A stretch of 42,955 nucleotides of DNA from an uncultured Collinsella sp. (GCA_900551015.1 URUI01000006.1:1-42955), one strand, 5' to 3'; counted from the stretch's first letter, positions 15,422 through 24,544 are shown. Numbers and translations are program-made. Notes: generated by a model from the sequence alone, not told the origin.

Positions 15422-16765
15422 TTAGAACTCGAGCTGCTCCAGGCGATCGAAGACCGTGTCGATACGGGTGAGGAAATCCCACGGATCGAAAATCTCGTCG
15501 AGCTTCTCCTGGCTGACGGTACAGCGCGGGTCGGCCTCGAGACGCTCCTTAAAGGTGGGACCGGAGACGCAATCCTGCACCTCGTGCCAGGTAGCCATGG
15601 CGTTTTCCTGCACGATAGCATAGGCATCCTCGCGGGTGATGCCCGTATCGACGAGGGCCAGCAGGACCTTGGAGGAGAAGATGAGGCCGCGAGTCTTGTT
15701 GAGGTTGGCCATCATGCGAGCCGGATACAGCTGCAGGCCGTCGATAACACGGATGAGGCACTGGAACATGTGGTCGAGTGCGATAAAGCTATCGGCCTGG
15801 GCGACGCGCTCGGCAGAGGAGTGCGAAATGTCGCGCTCATGCCACAGGGCGACATTGTCGAAGGCAACCTGGGCATTGGACTTCACGATGCGTGACAGGC
15901 CACATACCTTCTCCATGGTGATCGGGTTGCGCTTGTGCGGCATGGCGGAGCTGCCCTTTTGACCCTTGCGGAACGGCTCCTCGGCCTCGAGCGTATCGGT
16001 CTTCTGCAGATTGCGGACCTCGGTAGCGATGCGCTCGCAGGTGGCCGCGGTGGTGGCGAGAACGCCGGCAAGGTAGGCATGGTGATCGCGGCTGATGACC
16101 TGCGTGGACAGCGGATCGTGAACCAGACCCAGGTGCTCGCAGACATATTCCTCGACAAACGGCTCGATGGAACTATAGGTACCGACGGCACCAGAGATAG
16201 CGCCAAAGGCAACGTTCTTGCGGGCATCCTCAAGACGGTCCAGATCGCGCTTGAGCTCCCAGGCCCAAGAGCCAAACTTCATGCCGAAGGTCATCGGCTC
16301 GGCATGGATGCCATGAGTGCGGCCGGCGCAGAGCGTGTTGCGCTCCTCGAAGGCACGACGCTTGCAGATATCGCCGAGTTTCTTGACGTCCTCGATGATC
16401 AGGTCGCAGGCCTGGGTGAGCTGGTAGCACAGGGCCGTGTCGCCCAGATCGGAGCTGGTCATGCCATAGTGAACCCAGCGGCTGGGCTTGGGGTCGCCCT
16501 CGGGAACATCGGCATCGATGTACTCCTTCATGTTGGTCAGGAAGGCAATGACGTCGTGGCGCGTGACTTCCTCGATCTCATCGACCTTCGCCTTCTCAAA
16601 GTTGGCATGGTCGCGGATCCACTGGGCTTCGTCTTTAGAAATGCCGATCTTGCCGAGCTCCGCCTGGGCCTCGCAGGCCAGAACCTCGATCTCCTGCCAA
16701 ATGGCGTACTTGTTCTCGAGGGAGAAGATGTGTCCCATCTCCGGGCGGGTATAGCGATCGATCAT
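15422..16765 (-). CDS. purB: Adenylosuccinate lyase
   Basis: PurB splits SAICAR to AICAR and adenylosuccinate to AMP, both releasing fumarate, in purine synthesis. The fumarase/aspartase signature GSSAMPHKRNP is present with its catalytic Ser, as are TSSDLGDTA and AGRTHGIHAEPMTFG with the catalytic His region. Length of 447 residues is normal for the bacterial type. The ATG at 16763-16765 has AAAGGAG six bases upstream, and MIDRYTRPEMGHIFS is the usual N terminus; the upstream extension of the frame is spurious. It stands alone, with its own terminator. purC at 3758 is the other purine gene in the window. Confidence 0.97.
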   Translation of the reverse strand: MIDRYTRPEMGHIFSLENKYAIWQEIEVLACEAQAELGKIGISKDEAQWIRDHANFEKAKVDEIEEVTRHDVIAFLTNMKEYIDADVPEGDPKPSRWVHYGMTSSDLGDTALCYQLTQACDLIIEDVKKLGDICKRRAFEERNTLCAGRTHGIHAEPMTFGMKFGSWAWELKRDLDRLEDARKNVAFGAISGAVGTYSSIEPFVEEYVCEHLGLVHDPLSTQVISRDHHAYLAGVLATTAATCERIATEVRNLQKTDTLEAEEPFRKGQKGSSAMPHKRNPITMEKVCGLSRIVKSNAQVAFDNVALWHERDISHSSAERVAQADSFIALDHMFQCLIRVIDGLQLYPARMMANLNKTRGLIFSSKVLLALVDTGITREDAYAIVQENAMATWHEVQDCVSGPTFKERLEADPRCTVSQEKLDEIFDPWDFLTRIDTVFDRLEQLEF

Positions 16766-16809
16766 AGCGGCTCCTTTTTGGTTATTGGCACGTTGGTCGT
16801 AACCCAACC

Positions 16810-16838
16810 ATTGTACCGTGCGCGGATGCGAGTATGGG
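16810..16838 (-). promoter_or_regulatory. Probable purB promoter
   Basis: A good -10 TACAAT on the minus strand (16810-16815) lies 45 bases before the purB start; the -35 (CCCATA near 16833-16838) is poor. The predicted leader contains a small hairpin GTTGG/CCAAC. No purine riboswitch or PurR box is recognised. Confidence 0.35.
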
Positions 16839-16868
16839 CAGCAGGCATGAACCTAACATTTTGTAGCA

Positions 16869-17059
16869 GGAGCGGGCAACGGGACGCCCGCGTATTTGCT
16901 TCGCAAATCCGCACCGGCTGCGGTCGCCTATCGGCGACCTTGCCTGCTCGCTATAAACGCTTCGCGTTTATTTAACGCTCGCACCCTGTCGGGTTCGAGT
17001 CCCGGCACTTTATTGAAAAAAGCACGGCACCGTGATGGTGCCGTGCTTGTGCTCTTAAC
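16869..17059 (-). repeat. Hairpin-rich element with duplicated tRNA-Gly 3' end
   Basis: Seventeen bases (ggagcgggcaacgggac) at 16869-16885 repeat the 3' end of tRNA-Gly at 17061-17077. Between them is a chain of palindromes: ATTTGC-TTC-GCAAAT, CCGCA/TGCGG, GTCGCC-TAT-CGGCGAC and ATAAACGC-TTC-GCGTTTAT. A T-arm-like palindrome (CGGGTTCGAGTCCCGG) and the tRNA terminator follow. The same order occurs beside tRNA-Lys, including a shared AAACGC...GCGTTTA hairpin followed by CTC. Confidence 0.65.
17016..17047 (-). terminator. Terminator of tRNA-Gly
   Basis: Minus-strand AGCACGGCACC pairs with GGTGCCGTGCT (11 bp) around a five-base loop, then TTTTTTC. It begins about 13 bases past the encoded CCA. 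Confidence 0.85.
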
Positions 17060-17134
17060 TGGAGCGGGCAACGGGACTCGAACCCGCGAGTGTCAGCTTG
17101 GGAAGCTGATGCCTTACCACTTGGCGATGCCCGC
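17060..17134 (-). tRNA. tRNA-Gly (anticodon CCC)
   Basis: Complete cloverleaf on the minus strand: acceptor GCGGGCA with TGCCCGC, discriminator T and encoded CCA; anticodon stem CAGC/GCTG with loop TTCCCAA giving anticodon CCC; T arm GCGGG-TTCGAGT-CCCGT. Promoter upstream and terminator downstream are both visible. Confidence 0.95.
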
Positions 17135-17147
17135 TTGTGTGTTGGCT

Positions 17148-17177
17148 AGTATAACGCGGTTGTCTTGTTCGATACAA
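17148..17177 (-). promoter_or_regulatory. Promoter of tRNA-Gly
   Basis: Minus-strand -35 TTGTAT (17172-17177) and -10 TATACT (17148-17153), spacer 18 bases, about 14 bases upstream of the tRNA. Confidence 0.6.
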
Positions 17178-17431
17178 GGGTGGTGATACTTGTTTTAGCT
17201 GTGGAGATTCGTTTGAAAATCGCGTCAATTGTGGAGATGAGGACCTTTGACCTCCTGTTCTCCCTATCTTCTACCTGCGCTTTTGCTTGATTGTTGTATT
17301 TGAGCTCAATTTGTCAGGAATTGGGCAAGCTTTTGGTCAGGCTCCGGTACTTACCCGCATGAACCTCGGGGGTAGCCTCATCCTACGCGTCGCAGCCTCC
17401 CCGTGCGGCGCACGAGGGATAAGGAGCAGCC
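17178..17431 (+). other. Long leader or promoter region of the thioester adhesin
   Basis: About 250 bases with no gene before the adhesin start. The string tgtggaga occurs twice (near 17200 and 17231). Near the right end GGCT and ACCC could pair with GGGGGT and AGCC (about 17340-17377), making a leader stem. I tested the stretch by eye against c-di-GMP riboswitch consensus and did not find a match. No clear -35/-10 pair is visible. Confidence 0.35.
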
Positions 17432-20400
17432 ATGTCCAACGCACCCACGCACTCTGTCCACAGCGCAATCGCAACAGGCCCGCTGCTCCTGCTCCTCTTC
17501 CTGCTTTTCGGCTGCCTGGCACCGGGAGCCGCATTTGCCGTCGATGGCTACGACCAGCTCGGCTTCCGCACTATTAGCGATGATTGTGGGCCCTTCTTCA
17601 TCGGCAAGTATGAAGCTCAAGACGCCTCGATTGCCTACTGCATGAACCAGGAGCGCCCCGGCCCCACCAAGCCGGGCGGCCCATGGCTCAACTTTGATCA
17701 AGGCTGGGTGTGGCTCGACGACGAGTTCGCGGCAATCGTTTGTCACGGATATCCTACCGCCACGTCGTTTGGCGGTTACCATCTTTCACCAGATCGCGCC
17801 CGCGCCGCCACCCAGCTTGCCGTATGGATGCTCAACGGCACTACCCATGTCGACGGCACCTACTCCTACACGACCGCTCAGGGCAAAACCAAGAGTGGAC
17901 ACTTTACCGCCGACAATGAAGTCGTGGCGGCTGCGCGATGGCTCCACGACAGCGCAAAATCAGGAAGCATCAAAGCCGCTCCGCACCGCGCGCGGCGCTA
18001 TCTAGGAGCCGTATCGGGCGGCAGCAAACGTCAAGACATGCTCTATGTACTGCCGGCGGTCTCTGTTTCCTTCCAAAAGCAGTCTGCAAACGCTGCCATT
18101 ACCAGCGGAAACAATACTTATCAGTTTGACGGGGCAACATTCGATGTTTTTGAGAGCGCCAGCGGCGCGCGTGTCGGCACCATCCAGATGGACAGCAGCG
18201 GTCGAGCGCAGGCAGCACTTCTGCCCAACACGGCATACTACCTAGTTGAAACGAAGGCGCCGGCCGGCTATGTCCCCCGTCGCGATCGCATCGCCTTTAC
18301 CACGGGGAATGACGGTGGAAAGGTCGCCATTGATGAACAGCCCGGCACCATCAATCTGCGTATCGTAAAACTCGATGCCGCGACGAATGCCGGACCCCAG
18401 GCTGGAGCTTCACTTGCGGGAGCAGAGTTCACGTGTGTGTCGCAATCCACCCCCGGATGGGCGCAAACCCTCACAACCGATGAAAGCGGTCGAGCTACCC
18501 TCACCGATGTCCCCCTAGGAACCTTTACCATCTATGAGTCAAAAGCCCCCGAGGGCTACCTGCCAGCCAACGACAGCTGGTCCTATACCGTTGGAGCCGA
18601 CCAGCTCGGTGATTCAGGCGTGGTCGAGATCGAATCGCGCGTTTCCGATATCCCCATTGCGTTTGACCTTGAGATTTCCAAATTCAAGGACTACGGCAAT
18701 AGCGATCAATCCGGCCTGGAGCAGCCGGCAGGAGGTGTTGTCTTTGAGGTTGCCAGCAACAGCTCTCAGCAGGTTGTTGGCACACTGACCACAAACATCT
18801 ATGGCTTTGCCTCCACCAAAGATCGGTCAGAAGCATGGTTCGGCGCAGGCAAGCGACCCGCCGGTGTCCACGGAGCCATCCCATACGACCGCGCCGGCTA
18901 CACCGTTCGCGAGGTTCCGGAAACCGTCCCCGAGGGTTTTAAACGTGCAGGGGAATGGATCGTCGGGGCCAATCAGATTTCCGACGGCGCCGAGCTTCAA
19001 TATATCGTGGACAACCACGCTCTGTCGACGCATCTCCAGATTGTAAAACGCGATGCCCAAACAGGCGCTTCTGTTCCGCTAGCCGGATTCACCTTCCAAC
19101 TCCTCGACAGCAATCACAAACCTGTCTCACAAACATGCTGGTATCCAGCACACAATGTAATGGACACCTTTACGACTGACGCGACCGGCACCGTCACACT
19201 GCCCGAATCGCTCGTGCCGGGCACCTATTATGTACGCGAAACTTCGGCCAAAGAGCCCTATCTTGTCGGTGAAGAGATCGAGGTAAACATACCCGCCGAC
19301 ATGAACCTAACGCCCATTGCAATCGCCTCGTATTATGACCACGCCGCGACCGGAAACATCAGGATCGTTAAAACCGATGCCGTAGACGGCAGCAGCCTCG
19401 CGGGCGCCGTCTTTGAGATCCGTGCCTCGGGTGATATCGTGCGCCCCGACGGTAGCATTGCCGCGCTCGACGGTGAGACTGTCGCTACCGTCACGACGGA
19501 TGAAACTGGAGAAGCACGCGCGGACAACCTCCCGCTGGGATCTGGCACCGCACGCTACGAGGTTGTCGAGACTCAAGCGCCGGCAGGCTTCTTACTCGAC
19601 CGGACGCACCATATCGTCGACCTTACCTATGCCGACCAGAAAACACCCGTTGTGGAAGCACGGCTTAACGTATCCGACGATTACACCAAGGTTGATATCT
19701 CCAAGGTCGATGCAAGCGGAGAGCAGGAAGTGAAAGGTGCACAGCTCACCTTATATGGTCCCGATAAAACCGAAATAGACTCCTGGACCTCATCCGACAA
19801 GCCACACCGCATCGAACATCTTGCACCCGGCACCTACTCGTTGCGCGAAATGATGTCGCCGCGGACCTATGACCTTGCCGAGGAGATAACGTTTGAAATA
19901 AAGGATACGGGAGAAGTCCAATCCGTCGCGATGAAGGATGCGCCCATCGAGATCAAAGGGCAGGTCGACAAGCGTCAGGAACTTGTCCAACCTATCGGGA
20001 AGGGTCTGCTGGCCAACGGCGATGGTAAAAATCGCGCCGCGACGCAAACCAATACGGACGGACTTTTCTCCTATACCATCGACGCTCGAAACGATTCCGC
20101 TACTTGGGTTGATGAGTTTACGATTACCGATGATCTTGAGTGTGCCAAAGACGGCACGGCGAGATTCGTCTCAATCGAAATCCCCGTCGCCATCGGCGAC
20201 CTCAACGGTCTGTGCAACGTGTGGTATCGCACGACGCCGTTGGACTCGACAGACGTCGATGGGCCGGCAAACGCGACTCTTGACGATGGGCACGAAAATC
20301 CTTGGCTTGAGTCCGACGAAGTAAAAGAGAGTCTGGGTGAGGATTGCCGCCTCGTCGATTACGACGGCTGGCACCTCTGGAAGGCGGATGTCTCGACCAC

Positions 20401-20863
20401 GGAATCCACCACACTCGAGGCGAAAGAACTTGACCTTGCATCCAATACCGTCGTAACGGGCATTCGCATTGAATACGGTGCAGTAGCCGCCGACTTTACG
20501 ACTCGAAGCGATGTGGATTCTTGGACCCGTGATGATCTCAAAGATGAGCACGACGACCTTGACGATGCCAAAGCAATCCTTGGCACAGACGCTCGGGGCG
20601 CAGCCGTGCACATGCAGGCAACGTCGGCTTATACGCCCCAAACCGCACTCACCAACAGCGCGCGCGTCGATCTTTGCCGCAACGGCGGCGGCGATAAACT
20701 TGAGTCACATGACGAGGACCGTGTCATTCAACGCTGTACCCTACCGCAGGACCTACCGGCAACAGGATCAGTTCCCATCGCCGCCTGCATCACCGCGCTT
20801 CTGACCTCGGGTGCCGCAGCCTTATGGTTCGCTCGCCTTAGGTCGATCCCAAAGAAGCGCTAG
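17432..20863 (+). CDS. Thioester-domain adhesin with SpaA-like repeats and LPATG anchor
   Basis: A 1143-residue wall-anchored adhesin. A signal peptide ends near Ala36 (PGAAFA). Residues about 40-200 resemble a thioester domain: Cys70 in AYCMN and Gln128 in the TQLAVW motif are the expected cross-linking pair, which in known domains reacts covalently with host-protein amines. Then come about six SpaA/CnaB-type domains, each ending in an E-box-like motif (YYLVETKAPAGY, FTIYESKAPEGY, YTVREVPETVPEGF, YYVRETSAKEPY, YEVVETQAPAGF, YSLREMMSPRTY), which usually carry Lys-Asn isopeptide bonds. A further C-terminal domain, then LPATG, a hydrophobic segment and IPKKR complete it. AAGGAG lies five bases before the ATG. 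No sortase gene is in the window. It stands alone between tRNA-Gly and a bidirectional terminator. Confidence 0.92.
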   Translation: MSNAPTHSVHSAIATGPLLLLLFLLFGCLAPGAAFAVDGYDQLGFRTISDDCGPFFIGKYEAQDASIAYCMNQERPGPTKPGGPWLNFDQGWVWLDDEFAAIVCHGYPTATSFGGYHLSPDRARAATQLAVWMLNGTTHVDGTYSYTTAQGKTKSGHFTADNEVVAAARWLHDSAKSGSIKAAPHRARRYLGAVSGGSKRQDMLYVLPAVSVSFQKQSANAAITSGNNTYQFDGATFDVFESASGARVGTIQMDSSGRAQAALLPNTAYYLVETKAPAGYVPRRDRIAFTTGNDGGKVAIDEQPGTINLRIVKLDAATNAGPQAGASLAGAEFTCVSQSTPGWAQTLTTDESGRATLTDVPLGTFTIYESKAPEGYLPANDSWSYTVGADQLGDSGVVEIESRVSDIPIAFDLEISKFKDYGNSDQSGLEQPAGGVVFEVASNSSQQVVGTLTTNIYGFASTKDRSEAWFGAGKRPAGVHGAIPYDRAGYTVREVPETVPEGFKRAGEWIVGANQISDGAELQYIVDNHALSTHLQIVKRDAQTGASVPLAGFTFQLLDSNHKPVSQTCWYPAHNVMDTFTTDATGTVTLPESLVPGTYYVRETSAKEPYLVGEEIEVNIPADMNLTPIAIASYYDHAATGNIRIVKTDAVDGSSLAGAVFEIRASGDIVRPDGSIAALDGETVATVTTDETGEARADNLPLGSGTARYEVVETQAPAGFLLDRTHHIVDLTYADQKTPVVEARLNVSDDYTKVDISKVDASGEQEVKGAQLTLYGPDKTEIDSWTSSDKPHRIEHLAPGTYSLREMMSPRTYDLAEEITFEIKDTGEVQSVAMKDAPIEIKGQVDKRQELVQPIGKGLLANGDGKNRAATQTNTDGLFSYTIDARNDSATWVDEFTITDDLECAKDGTARFVSIEIPVAIGDLNGLCNVWYRTTPLDSTDVDGPANATLDDGHENPWLESDEVKESLGEDCRLVDYDGWHLWKADVSTTESTTLEAKELDLASNTVVTGIRIEYGAVAADFTTRSDVDSWTRDDLKDEHDDLDDAKAILGTDARGAAVHMQATSAYTPQTALTNSARVDLCRNGGGDKLESHDEDRVIQRCTLPQDLPATGSVPIAACITALLTSGAAALWFARLRSIPKKR

Positions 20864-20869
20864 CGCGAT

Positions 20870-20908
20870 AAAAAAGCGGGCGAGCCAGTCCCCCGGCTCG
20901 CCCGCTTT
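20870..20908. terminator. Bidirectional terminator
   Basis: AGCGGGCGAGCC pairs with GGCTCGCCCGCT (12 bp). On the plus strand TTTCAAT follows (adhesin); on the minus strand six T follow (small membrane protein at 20930). It serves both convergent genes. Confidence 0.85.
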
Positions 20909-20929
20909 CAATCATTTAAATCGCCGTAT

Positions 20930-21148
20930 CTACTCTGCAGACGAAGATCCACCATCAACAATTGCCTGCTCGGACTCAGGAATCCCATCGGCACCCGTGC
21001 TCTGTTCTTGCTCCACCTCTTCGCTGATTGCGGAGGCGGGGGTCGAGCCCTTCGCGCCCACGATGTAGGCAGCTCCAAGCCCTAACGCAATGGCAATCAA
21101 GGTCAAAATCACGTAGACAGGCCAATGGCGCTTAATATACGAAAACAC
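20930..21148 (-). CDS. Small single-span membrane protein, function unknown
   Basis: A 72-residue protein with a short basic N terminus (MFSYIKRHW), one membrane segment (about 10-32, VYVILTLIAIALGLGAAYIVG) and an acidic Ser/Glu-rich tail. No family recognised. It starts 22 bases after the stop of the M28-like gene on the same strand and precedes a terminator, so it is the last gene of that transcript. It might be a partner of the membrane-embedded M28-like protein; that is inference from position alone. Confidence 0.7.
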   Translation of the reverse strand: MFSYIKRHWPVYVILTLIAIALGLGAAYIVGAKGSTPASAISEEVEQEQSTGADGIPESEQAIVDGGSSSAE

Positions 21149-21169
21149 GTTGACTCCTTAGAGCTCCGT

Positions 21170-24100
21170 CTACGAACGGCGGATAACCTCGGTCACGACC
21201 TCGGATACCGTGGCAATGTTCGTCGGGTTGACATTGTGGGGCAGGTCGTCCTCGGTACGAGCGCAAGCCAGACGCGTGCCGTCCACGCCGGCGATGGTGA
21301 GGGCTCGGCGGCTCGCCTCGAGCGCGGCGTAGGCATCGGTCTTGGCATAGGGCATCTCGAGCGCGCCACAATCGACATGGAACGACTTGCACACCTTGCT
21401 GACCAGGTTCATGATGCGGCGATCGCCCTTGAGCAGCTGCTGTTCGCCCTCAACCGTCACCACCGAAAGCCTACCGGCGCCGACGGATTCAAGATTGATG
21501 AAGAAGACGCCGCGGAGCTTATCGCGATGCGAAGCCAAGAAGGCCTTCATACCGGAGCCATCACAATCCGAGGCGCCCGTTGCCACAAACCAGATATCGT
21601 GACCGAGCAGCTCATCGTCGCCCATAGAGGCGACAGCCGAGAGCATATCTTCGGAAGAAGCGCCGTCGGAAGACGTAGCGCCGCCCTTCCAGCCATCGTT
21701 ATCGTCCTCGAAATTATCCCACGAACCGATGCCGCGACCGGACTTCTTGGCATCGTAATCGTCTTCGACGCCCAGCCAATCACTCATGCTGTCCTGCTCG
21801 TTTTTCCTTTTACGACCGAACAGGCCACCCAGGCCGCGTTTGCGAGACTTGGGTGCCGCCGGGGCGGGAGCCGAAATAGTCTCGATCGGCTGCGCGCCCG
21901 ACGCAACGGGCATAGAAGGCGCAACGGGTGCCGATGTGGGTTCGGGACCCTGGGCAGTAGCAAAGGGGTCGTTGACCTGGGCAGAGGGGTCGGGAAGGTC
22001 GAACAGCGACGTGCGAGACGCAACGTTTGCCTGCTTCATAGACGGCAGCGACGGATCGGGGACCGAAGCCAGCGGAGACGAGGAAGGTGCAGGCGACGGT
22101 GCCGACGCCGGATCGGGAACATTCATCTGCGGACGCGGCGATGCCTGGGAGGAAATCTGGGCCATAAGGGAATCGACCGTTTCGTCCTGGGTGGGAGCGA
22201 CATTGGCAACCGTGGCACCGGAACCACTCGGGGTCGGCATGGTGAAAATCTGCGTGGAGTAAGGCCTCGACTCATCCGTCTCGGGAGTCTCGGAAACCGC
22301 AGGCACTTCCTCCTGCTCGACCTCGGTCGAATCACCTTGATCGGCTGCCGCGTATTGCTCTTCGTCAGAGTTGGCCTCGACGGACTCGTCCTCGGCGGCA
22401 TCTTGGATTTCGGCAGCATCAATGGGCTCGTCATCGTCTGCCGCGTCGCCCTGCTCATCGGAAACAGGAAGGGGCTCGGCAATTGCGGTGCCTTGCTTTT
22501 CAAACGTTATCGTGGAATCGAACTGCGCGGCATCAAACGACATGGTGCTATCGACGTGCTGCTGAGCCTCGAAAGACGTTGTTGCCTCAACAACATCCGC
22601 TGACGTCGGTTGCTGGGACTCAAAGGACGTCGTAGCTTCGGCAGCGTCGACGGGCCCGGACTGCATAGCCTCGTTCTGCTCGAACTCTTGCGCCGCGCGC
22701 TCACGTGCCGCCTCGGCTGCCTGCTGCTGAGCGATAGCCTCCTGCTCGGCAGCCTCGCGTGCGGCAGCGCGCTTCTCCTCGAAATCGTCGACAAATTTCC
22801 TGCCCTTTGCAAGCGCACCCTTAAAGAAGCTGGAAGCGCTGGCGCCAATCGAAGAGAACGCGGATGCAATATCGGCATGGGGCGTTGCCGCGGGAATCTC
22901 GGCAGAGAAATCAGTATCGCTCTCGTAAGACACGCGCCTCGGCTGTTCAACGTAATCGTCGTCAGACTCGTCCGCAACGTCTTGCGCCGGCGCGGCGGGA
23001 GCCAAAATGTCCAGTCCTGCCGCGGGATCGATCGCGGACACCGCCTCGGGCTCGGCAACGGCAGCGGTAACCGCGGCAGACTCATCATCCGCAGTGACAA
23101 CGGGCGCAGGCTCGGGCTCAAACGTCGGCTCCTCGCCCTCCTCGTAATCGAGCGTGCAGGACTCGGGAAGCATTCCGAGTGCACGGATGGCATCCGAACC
23201 AAAGCGAATGTTGCCGGCGGCGTTGCGATAGAGCTTGGGCTCGGGCTCGGCCGCGGCAGGCTCCTCCGCCGGCTCAGCAGCGGGAACCTCGTCATTGAAC
23301 TCTTCGGCCTGGACAGCCTGATTCTGATCCTCGGGCACGATGGCGCCAATCAGCGTCTCGTCGGCAGACGCACCCTCAAAGCCCTCAATCTGCTCGTCAA
23401 AAGCCTCGCCCTGTTCGGGCTCGGTTTGAGCGTCGGGAGCAATCGGCTGACCGAACTCGTCCTCGGCGTAGGTAGGCTCTTCGTACTCGATGGTGTTGCC
23501 GTAGTCGTTTTGCTGCTGGGCCGCGGCATACTCCGCCGCCGCGCGCGCCATTTCCTCGGCACGACGTTTCTGCTCCCCAAAATAGGTATCGAACGGAACA
23601 TCGTCGGGAAACTCGTTCTCGCCCTGGAAGGGAGCAACGTTGTCCATAACGCCGAGCATAGCGGCGACAGAAGACTTGTTGCACACCGCGCCGGACGTAT
23701 AGGGAAGAACGTGGCGGTTAGAGATGATGTTTGCCGCGTTGGCAAGTGCAACGAGGGAAGCGAGGATCGCGACAATCCACAGCAGAACCTTGAGCGCGCC
23801 GGGGAGCGGCAGGATACGCAGGATGGCAACGGCAGCAGGGGCAATCGTGGCAACGGGCAACAGCTTGGCGATGAGCGCACGATACGAAGCATAGGGCTCG
23901 CGGGCGAGCAGCTCAGCACGGGGAGAGTCGTAGTGTGCGACAACGACCACCGGGCGGTTGCGCGGAGACGCGAGCGGGCCCGAGGCCTTGTGGTAGGCGA
24001 TGACATTTTGGCTCACGCCCGTCTTGCCCAGGCGCGAAACCACGGGGTGGCCCGTGCGCTCGAGCACGTAAAGAACGGCGCCGACAATGGCCAGCAAGGT

Positions 24101-24346
24101 GCCGACCAAGCCGATACCGCCGCCGATGCCCATCAGCAGGGCGCCGGCAAACGCAAGAATACCGGTAACGGCAAATGCCAATCTACTGGGCGCCGGGGCA
24201 TTGAACTCCTGAACCTCGGGGTCAAAGCCGTGGTTGCGGAAGATCTGAGCGATATCCTCGGCAGCCAAGCGCTCTTCTTCGCTGCATGCCGGCGTAATGC
24301 CGGTGTTCTGCAGCAGGTGGTTAATATAGTTCTGGGTGTTCGCCAT
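21170..24346 (-). CDS. M28-like membrane protein with large disordered insert, probable pseudopeptidase
   Basis: A 1058-residue protein in which an M28 (aminopeptidase Y-like) fold is split. The N-terminal part (1-240) has four membrane segments (two at about 57-95, two at about 163-207) and VVVVAHYDSPRAE (138-140 HYD, first metal His and catalytic Asp). The last ~150 residues resume the fold (HDIWFVATGASDCDGSG, FFINLESVGAG). Between lie about 650 residues of Glu/Ala/Ser/Pro-rich low-complexity sequence. Other expected catalytic residues are replaced: CNKSS where DNASG is normal, SD for the Glu pair, Glu for Asp in NLES, and KTDAY for the SDH motif. It is therefore likely inactive as a peptidase. 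The ATG at 24344-24346 has GGAG five bases upstream and opens MANTQNYINHLLQ; the longer frame lacks such a site. Confidence 0.82.
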   Translation of the reverse strand: MANTQNYINHLLQNTGITPACSEEERLAAEDIAQIFRNHGFDPEVQEFNAPAPSRLAFAVTGILAFAGALLMGIGGGIGLVGTLLAIVGAVLYVLERTGHPVVSRLGKTGVSQNVIAYHKASGPLASPRNRPVVVVAHYDSPRAELLAREPYASYRALIAKLLPVATIAPAAVAILRILPLPGALKVLLWIVAILASLVALANAANIISNRHVLPYTSGAVCNKSSVAAMLGVMDNVAPFQGENEFPDDVPFDTYFGEQKRRAEEMARAAAEYAAAQQQNDYGNTIEYEEPTYAEDEFGQPIAPDAQTEPEQGEAFDEQIEGFEGASADETLIGAIVPEDQNQAVQAEEFNDEVPAAEPAEEPAAAEPEPKLYRNAAGNIRFGSDAIRALGMLPESCTLDYEEGEEPTFEPEPAPVVTADDESAAVTAAVAEPEAVSAIDPAAGLDILAPAAPAQDVADESDDDYVEQPRRVSYESDTDFSAEIPAATPHADIASAFSSIGASASSFFKGALAKGRKFVDDFEEKRAAAREAAEQEAIAQQQAAEAARERAAQEFEQNEAMQSGPVDAAEATTSFESQQPTSADVVEATTSFEAQQHVDSTMSFDAAQFDSTITFEKQGTAIAEPLPVSDEQGDAADDDEPIDAAEIQDAAEDESVEANSDEEQYAAADQGDSTEVEQEEVPAVSETPETDESRPYSTQIFTMPTPSGSGATVANVAPTQDETVDSLMAQISSQASPRPQMNVPDPASAPSPAPSSSPLASVPDPSLPSMKQANVASRTSLFDLPDPSAQVNDPFATAQGPEPTSAPVAPSMPVASGAQPIETISAPAPAAPKSRKRGLGGLFGRKRKNEQDSMSDWLGVEDDYDAKKSGRGIGSWDNFEDDNDGWKGGATSSDGASSEDMLSAVASMGDDELLGHDIWFVATGASDCDGSGMKAFLASHRDKLRGVFFINLESVGAGRLSVVTVEGEQQLLKGDRRIMNLVSKVCKSFHVDCGALEMPYAKTDAYAALEASRRALTIAGVDGTRLACARTEDDLPHNVNPTNIATVSEVVTEVIRRS

Positions 24347-24544
24347 GTGCGCTCCACATCCATAATCCGACAAATAGGCCCAATGCATGCACATTAGAAC
24401 CGTATATAGTCGAAAGTATACCCCGAGCGAGCGCAAACGACCGAATTCGGGCCATCTTAACGCCTCGAGCGGACAAGGATATAGCCTAATCTCCATATCG
24501 GACTAAAATCATGGCAGCAAACCACCTTCTCATGCGAGGACTCT

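Noticed and set aside
17310..17431. c-di-GMP riboswitch before the adhesin
   Set aside because: A GGTAGCC-like piece is present but the conserved core and tetraloop-receptor elements are not.
22610..24397. 595-codon plus-strand frame
   Set aside because: Antisense of the M28-like gene; Arg/Gly/Leu-rich shadow with no recognisable motif.
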